Assembly (NCBI GenBank): GCA_045541735.1
Contig: JAZQJQ010000008.1
Coordinates: 1-24,020 of the forward strand
Direction of reading: 5' to 3'
DNA from: RUG12395 sp045541735
GTDB lineage: Bacteria > Bacillota > Clostridia > Oscillospirales > CAG-272
DNA: 24,020 nt
Shown here: positions 21,201 through 24,020 of the stretch, piece after piece
Layout of the letters: each line of letters starts with the position of its first letter
How positions within the stretch are numbered: position 1 is the first letter of the stretch
Notes under the pieces: generated by a model
The model's database searches: none
Told to the model about the DNA's origin: nothing
The model's input: only the letters and a program-made list of their open reading frames with translations
Program-made: the position numbers and the translations under genes

Positions 21201-22735
21201 AGATAAAGCTTTCCGGTAAGTGCATCGGTCGTAACGGTGGAGGTTGAAGGAATAACCAAAGTACCGCCGCCTTTGATCTCGGAAGCAACGATATCTCCGC
21301 CGACGCTCAAAGTCTTGCCTGCACTGAGATCAACAGAGCACGCATCGGTAGAGCCTATCTTGCCGCTTTTTAGAGTTATTGTGCCGTTTGCGCCCTTCAA
21401 TTCAACCTTGCCCGCAACGTCTGCACCGTCAACGACAACGACAGCGTTTCCAACAGTGCCGCTGTTGGTGGCAATAACTCCGTAAAGCGAATCAGATGCA
21501 AAGTATCCGATCTTACCGCCGTACGCGAGTGTGGTCGCAGTTCCGCTGACGTTTCCGGAACGTGAGGCAGCGGTAAAGTTAACTCTTACCTCACCGCCGT
21601 AGATCTCTACGGTAGAATCTCCAACAAGAGAACCGCTGTATCCGGCACCGTATACGTTACCTGTAAAATAAACATTGTCCTTAATAACTATTCTTACGTT
21701 ACCTGCAACGTTGCCCGCAGAAGAACCGCCGCTGAGAACATTGGAACTATCAGAGGGGCGGGTAAACGTAACGTTCTCGCGCACCGTAATAAGCATTCCT
21801 TTGTTACCGTAGGTAATGTTCTGCTTATTTGCAACACCCAAGCATCCTCCGTATACGTGGCGCTTGAGATTAGCATTGCCGTAAATATCAATATCAACGT
21901 TACCGTTAAAAACGATATTTCCGTAATAAGCAACACCGAAAACGTTATTCTCGATCACAGAATTTCCGCAGATATCGATCTCTATATCTCCGGTAAGGGA
22001 GCCCGAGCTGCCGGATACACCGTAAATACCTCCGCAAGCCAGGTACACGTTTCCGCCGGAGATAGTAAGCTTTGTATTACCGACCTGAGTACCGTTTCGG
22101 CTGCCGCCGCTTATAACGTTGACAACCGCACCGCCGGTCATAACAACGGTAGAGTTACCGTTGAACTGGCCGGAATAGCTTCCTCCGAAAACATTCTGCC
22201 AAGTTCCACTCTTAATAGTAACGTCGGTCGAATAACCTGTACCGTTATCTCCGGCGGAGAAGCCGCCGAACACAGTAGGATATTTACCGGTTCCCGCTTC
22301 TGCCTCAGTAGTTATACCATCGCCCATAGTAATGCTATGTCCCTGAGCGTAGATATTACCGTAAGTAGCATTCGTGTGCGTCTGCTTGATAATAATATTC
22401 TCAAAAGTCAGATCGGCACTGAGCTTCATTGTTCTGCCCAATCCGAAATAAGCGCCATCTGTTCTGTAATCCTTGCCGCCGTATACGGAAGTAATGACAA
22501 GAGGTTTAGCGGGCAAGGTAATAGCGTCAGCCGAGTTATTCCCGTGTACGACAGGACCTCTGACGACGATAGTACCGCCGGCAGGCGGAAGAGCATCAGC
22601 TGCAGCCTTGAGGGTACTATAGGTATCCCCCTCACCGCCGATGAAAACAACGTCATCCGCAGCATACACGCCTATGCCTAAAACCGGCAGCAAAATAAAC
22701 AAACTTAAAACAAACAAGATCAAAGTTTTTTTCAT
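18275..22735 (-). CDS. Large secreted beta-helix protein with M14 zinc carboxypeptidase domain
   Basis: The 1486-residue protein starts at the ATG at 22735, 6 nt after AGGAGG. Residues 1-25 are a signal peptide ending VYA. Residues about 26-490 form a Gly-rich right-handed beta-helix-like region with recurring VFGGS, ISGGN and YGG turns. Residues about 735-990 are an M14 carboxypeptidase domain. Zinc ligands are His776 and Glu779 in HGNE and His863 in DCHE; Asn833-Arg834 in NPNRD would bind the substrate carboxylate, and Glu960 in FLVETMRI is the catalytic glutamate. All key residues are present, so it should be an active exopeptidase outside the cell. Peptides or peptidoglycan stems are possible substrates. 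Residues about 1190-1486 form a C-terminal module (VRKYC, EYGAAAQNY, RLYRYGVSSKTYAK) related to that of the protein starting at 3020. No LPXTG anchor is seen. Confidence 0.9.
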   Translation of the reverse strand: MKKTLILFVLSLFILLPVLGIGVYAADDVVFIGGEGDTYSTLKAAADALPPAGGTIVVRGPVVHGNNSADAITLPAKPLVITSVYGGKDYRTDGAYFGLGRTMKLSADLTFENIIIKQTHTNATYGNIYAQGHSITMGDGITTEAEAGTGKYPTVFGGFSAGDNGTGYSTDVTIKSGTWQNVFGGSYSGQFNGNSTVVMTGGAVVNVISGGSRNGTQVGNTKLTISGGNVYLACGGIYGVSGSSGSLTGDIEIDICGNSVIENNVFGVAYYGNIVFNGNVDIDIYGNANLKRHVYGGCLGVANKQNITYGNKGMLITVRENVTFTRPSDSSNVLSGGSSAGNVAGNVRIVIKDNVYFTGNVYGAGYSGSLVGDSTVEIYGGEVRVNFTAASRSGNVSGTATTLAYGGKIGYFASDSLYGVIATNSGTVGNAVVVVDGADVAGKVELKGANGTITLKSGKIGSTDACSVDLSAGKTLSVGGDIVASEIKGGGTLVIPSTSTVTTDALTGKLYLSILGDPIGDQVYITVNDVNTTGEVEYDPVDDEKLEKTVGASAVTYAIKYENRYATTKIRIYYYNPDLEGKQPQIVLKPGVYSSTAAGLSVTKGNDAGKNYIEADLEPGLYACKIYYNGSTDYRIKYFYVSGKEESHVYDLMLEPYVENSWSETVSSNLTDEIYELFGTEDLIGYEGFDTPTFSMENNVRNFMNNDMLCDYVDKLAENCDHLYLYYPFEESAMGNKTPILVFTADDISGMSLEEAAASIRSKGLREIVMITGNKHGNEPAGAEGALVFAKDLCGDYGREVLEKIGAIVIMPSVEVDNAQRFKRLTESGVNPNRDLVSLFLQSSINQVYIYNLFMPSVTIDCHEDSGNVDIDPADLSVENLDDICIRFSSNFNSPLYYGNVLKGGTFDATEILGNKIMMDAIERTKTVGLRGSLYYSGSTVPNTSSTYPCVRGSYAFLVETMRIWTGTGRYERAVFGVEQALKALIAEVIEYDGALAAEVKAAREAVASITDYDVDHVLAGKHSFSGSSYAIGDRPTIYVSGIWKDQNGTKKYNLADTLSNIITLPTAYVVSADVEGIDDILTLLDNHGIKYTKLKKGAALTLRKYSGGYTDTAIGLAESVTFENGAYAVTMNTSDAYLIAYLFEPNSHNYTDAEDHSISFAHIGYIKDGDGLYRSEENGVYLKIAELAAGSEITHASITVGVDLKVNAFVSLADDAGEATVRFTVDGAETVVSGTYDENVGLYRFVMPNMPPHGMTVEVKMELIVGGEVVDTVEGWTVRKYCDTLLASSAEELGLSDSAKTALYELVADILEYGAAAQNYKDYVSEDAPLANEGINGSSSFTELDSSVNVASCTGNSENGVKFLSVGVRFDSVIKIMYRFKAADVSKVTVIIDSAEYGKDDFEAAGNGEYVVYSDAVLPTQFDGKVYATAYVDDVECQTVEYSVTTFVYEMQNDTDEGELSEVARLVRRLYRYGVSSKTYAKAVN

Positions 22736-22765
22736 AATCTACCTCCTATTATTGGATGCATTTTA

Positions 22766-22794
22766 ATTCTATCACCATTCTTAGCGTCCATCAA
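22766..22794 (-). promoter_or_regulatory. Promoter of the M14 surface protein operon
   Basis: Minus-strand TTGATG (22794-22789) and TAGAAT (22771-22766) are 17 bp apart. The departures from consensus suit a promoter needing an activator, and repeated sites lie directly upstream of the -35. Confidence 0.65.
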
Positions 22795-22824
22795 GGTATC
22801 TTTTCTATTAAAACGGTACTTTTC
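22795..22824. promoter_or_regulatory. Candidate AraC-type binding site (direct repeats)
   Basis: GGTATCTTTTC (22795-22805) and GGTACTTTTC (22815-22824) are direct repeats about 20 bp apart, roughly two helical turns. The first abuts the -35 box of the M14 operon promoter. AraC-family activators bind such paired direct repeats. The divergent AraC-type gene is the likely source of the protein. Confidence 0.45.
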
Positions 22825-22847
22825 GGTAAATTATTTACTCCTTATTA

Positions 22848-22876
22848 TTGATAAATTTCTATTTATCTGTTAGAAT
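22848..22876 (+). promoter_or_regulatory. Promoter of the AraC-type regulator
   Basis: TTGATA (22848-22853) and TAGAAT (22871-22876) are 17 bp apart. The ribosome site GGGGGTGAT (22880-22888) comes so soon after that the leader is very short. Confidence 0.65.
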
Positions 22877-22893
22877 GAATGGGGGTGATAGAT

Positions 22894-23721
22894 ATGGAAA
22901 AAAGATACGTAAATTTAAAAACAATGACAAGAGGCCTCGCTTTTTTTAACGTTTCTTGTATTAAACAGCAAATTCCGGAAATAGAACTTTCCGAATTTGC
23001 CGGCAAACCAAGAAAAGCACACGGCTTATTATTCATTGCATGCAAAACTGCAGTTTTCAACACAAAAAGCGGCGCCAGCTATACCTTTAAAAGAGGCAAT
23101 CTGATCTACTTGCCAAAGGGTATGAATTATACTGCTTTTCTTTCCGGCGAATCCGTGTCTAACTTTACTTCCCTACAGTTATATTATCACCTGCTTGATA
23201 AAAGCGGAAACGAATACTATCTTGCGGATCATCCGATCTGTCTTCTTGAGAATACCCCTGATTCGATCATAGGTAATATGCTTGATATGGCATACGAGAC
23301 AGTTAATTCCGAGTATCCCACATTTCGTATCAATAAGCTGTTTTTCGAGATGATGGGAACTATCTCAAAACTGATGTGGTTACCCGATATATCAGAAAGC
23401 GGAAACAAAGTAATGCCCGCAATATACTATCTTTCCCGCCATTTGCGCGATGAAATTTCAGTTCCCTATCTTGCTAAACTATGCATGATGAGCGAAAGTT
23501 CTTTTCGGATCGCTTTTAAGGCCGCAACCGGACATACTCCTGCAATATACAAAAGCATCTTGAAAATCTCAAAAGCCCGTGAACTGATCCGTATGGAACC
23601 GACCATCTCAACGGCCACACTTGTCGAACAGCTCGGCTTCAGCGATTCGTCATATTTTTATAAAACCTTTGAAAAGCTAACCGGAATGACTACAAAAGAA
23701 TTCAGAAAAAGCATAAAATAA
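22894..23721 (+). CDS. AraC-family transcriptional regulator
   Basis: The ATG at 22894 follows GGGGGTGAT; the ATG at 22879 precedes that site and is unlikely. The 275-residue protein has an N-terminal cupin-like sensor (about 40-110) with GASYTFKRGNLIYLPKGMNY, typical of AraC regulators that bind small effectors. The C-terminal pair of helix-turn-helix motifs (about 175-272) is complete: VPYLAKLCMMSESSFRIAFK (190-209) and ATLVEQLGFSDSSYFYKTFE (241-260), followed by KLTGMTTKEFRK. It diverges from the M14 surface-protein operon across 158 bp, and direct repeats near that operon's -35 suit activation by this protein. The effector is not evident. A hairpin overlaps its stop codon. Confidence 0.9.
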   Translation: MEKRYVNLKTMTRGLAFFNVSCIKQQIPEIELSEFAGKPRKAHGLLFIACKTAVFNTKSGASYTFKRGNLIYLPKGMNYTAFLSGESVSNFTSLQLYYHLLDKSGNEYYLADHPICLLENTPDSIIGNMLDMAYETVNSEYPTFRINKLFFEMMGTISKLMWLPDISESGNKVMPAIYYLSRHLRDEISVPYLAKLCMMSESSFRIAFKAATGHTPAIYKSILKISKARELIRMEPTISTATLVEQLGFSDSSYFYKTFEKLTGMTTKEFRKSIK

Positions 23722-23751
23722 TTAAATCAACCTCAGTGGGCTTTAATTATT
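23717..23751 (+). terminator. Probable terminator of the AraC-type gene
   Basis: AATAATTAAA (23717-23726) and TTTAATTATT (23742-23751) are perfectly complementary 10-bp arms overlapping the TAA stop. The stem is AT-rich and lacks a long T tract, so termination may be partial. Confidence 0.45.
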
Positions 23752-23769
23752 TCAACGGAGGCTACCGGA

Positions 23770-23845
23770 GGTTCGATTCTGTAATTGTCTACAAAAGAAA
23801 AAGGACGCAAAAGCGTCCTTTTTCTTTTGGTGGAGACAACTGGAA
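23770..23845. repeat. tRNA-end/terminator palindromic repeat, copy 1
   Basis: This copy consists of GGTTCGATTCTGTAATTGTC, a perfect 16-bp hairpin (23793-23808 with 23813-23828, loop AAAA), then TGGTGGAGACAACTGGA (23828-23844). The last part is identical to the 3' end of the tRNA-Val gene at the right edge, CCA included. The left arm reads, on the opposite strand, like a decayed copy of the same tRNA end. A near-identical copy begins at 23907, about 137 bp later. Confidence 0.75.
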
Positions 23846-23847
23846 GC

Positions 23848-23912
23848 TCGGACTCCCACCGGAAGTCCGATGAACCGCGAACCAGTTTCTGCGCAAGCGC
23901 AGTTCTGGTTCG
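23848..23912. repeat. Two hairpins between the tRNA-end repeats
   Basis: TCGGACT / AGTCCGA (23848-23854 with 23864-23870) forms one hairpin. CGAACCAG-TTT-CTGCGC (23878-23894) pairs with GCGCAG-TT-CTGGTTCG (23897-23912) around an AA loop and forms a second, longer one. There is no open reading frame. Together with the flanking repeats this gives a unit of about 137 bp made almost wholly of inverted repeats. Confidence 0.65.
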
Positions 23913-23983
23913 ATTCTGTAATTGTCTACAAAAGAAAAAGGACGCACAAGGCGTCCTTTTTCTTTTGGTGGAGACAACTGGAA
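23907..23983. repeat. tRNA-end/terminator palindromic repeat, copy 2
   Basis: It has the same order as copy 1: GGTTCGATTCTGTAATTGTC, the hairpin (23930-23945 with 23951-23966, loop ACAAG in place of AAAA), then TGGTGGAGACAACTGGA (23966-23982). Here the tRNA end belongs to the intact gene. The two copies match over about 75 bp and differ mainly in the hairpin loop. Confidence 0.75.
23930..23966 (-). terminator. Terminator of the tRNA-Val transcript
   Basis: A 16-bp stem whose minus-strand 3' side is rich in T follows directly after the encoded CCA of the tRNA, in the right position to end its transcript. Confidence 0.8.
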
Positions 23984-24020
23984 TCGAACCAGTGACCCCT
24001 TGCATGTCAAGCAAGTACTC
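23966..24020 (-). tRNA. tRNA-Val (anticodon GAC), 5' part outside window
   Basis: The minus strand shows the last 55 nt: the end of the D arm, an anticodon stem CTTGC/GCAAG with loop TTGACAT (anticodon GAC, reading GUC and GUU valine codons), a variable loop, a T arm ACTGG-TTCGATT-CCAGT, and the acceptor end TGTCTCC-A-CCA with CCA encoded. About 21 nt (5' acceptor strand and most of the D arm) lie beyond the edge. Confidence 0.93.

Noticed and set aside
23733..24014. Two minus-strand frames over the tRNA and its repeats
   Set aside because: Their duplicated peptide segments (STKRKRT and similar) are only the translation of the duplicated tRNA-end/terminator DNA.

Overview
The window reads as a chromosomal segment of a spore-forming member of the Clostridia (Bacillota), probably a gut-type anaerobe. 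The case rests on an uninterrupted gene for the mother-cell sporulation factor sigma-K, AGGAGG-type ribosome sites, many TTGACA-17-TATAAT promoters, very large secreted beta-helix/leucine-rich-repeat proteins, and a DUF5107-TPR gene beside a sugar-type solute-binding lipoprotein. Genus cannot be fixed from the sequence alone.

Layout. 1-3020 (-) is the 5' part of a large secreted BspA-type leucine-rich-repeat protein that runs off the left edge. Its 243-nt upstream region appears to be a structured RNA: a consensus promoter, a 29-bp closing helix, a large asymmetric bubble, a 20-bp apical stem and a rho-independent terminator just before the ribosome site. 3409-4761 (+) is an M20 amidohydrolase, followed by a repeat-rich gap (4762-5130). 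5131-7380 (-) is a serC-serA operon for serine synthesis, with a mini-ORF overlapping the serC start. 7509-9371 (-) holds an EF-P 5-aminopentanone-reductase-like SDR, a DUF378 membrane protein and sigK.

9478-15466 is a carbohydrate-type locus: a DUF5107-TPR protein and a solute-binding lipoprotein in one operon, divergent from a regulator with a LacI-like sensor but a C-terminal helix-turn-helix. Palindromes sit inside the shared promoter region. 15509-18012 is a second divergent pair: a Cys-rich/PPC-like repeat lipoprotein and a small XRE repressor-like protein, separated by two 17-bp operators that occupy the spacer and upstream edge of a perfect consensus promoter. 18141-23721 is a third: a 1486-residue secreted protein with an M14 zinc-carboxypeptidase domain and a coupled 40-residue peptide gene, divergent from an AraC-type regulator. 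The right edge holds a partial tRNA-Val(GAC) whose 3' end and terminator are duplicated and mirrored in an unusual palindromic array.

Three of the loci share one design: a cell-surface or secreted product divergent from its own regulator. The proteins starting at 3020 and 22735 share their N-terminal beta-helix and C-terminal module but carry different central domains (LRR versus M14 peptidase). They look like a mosaic family of surface proteins under separate local control.
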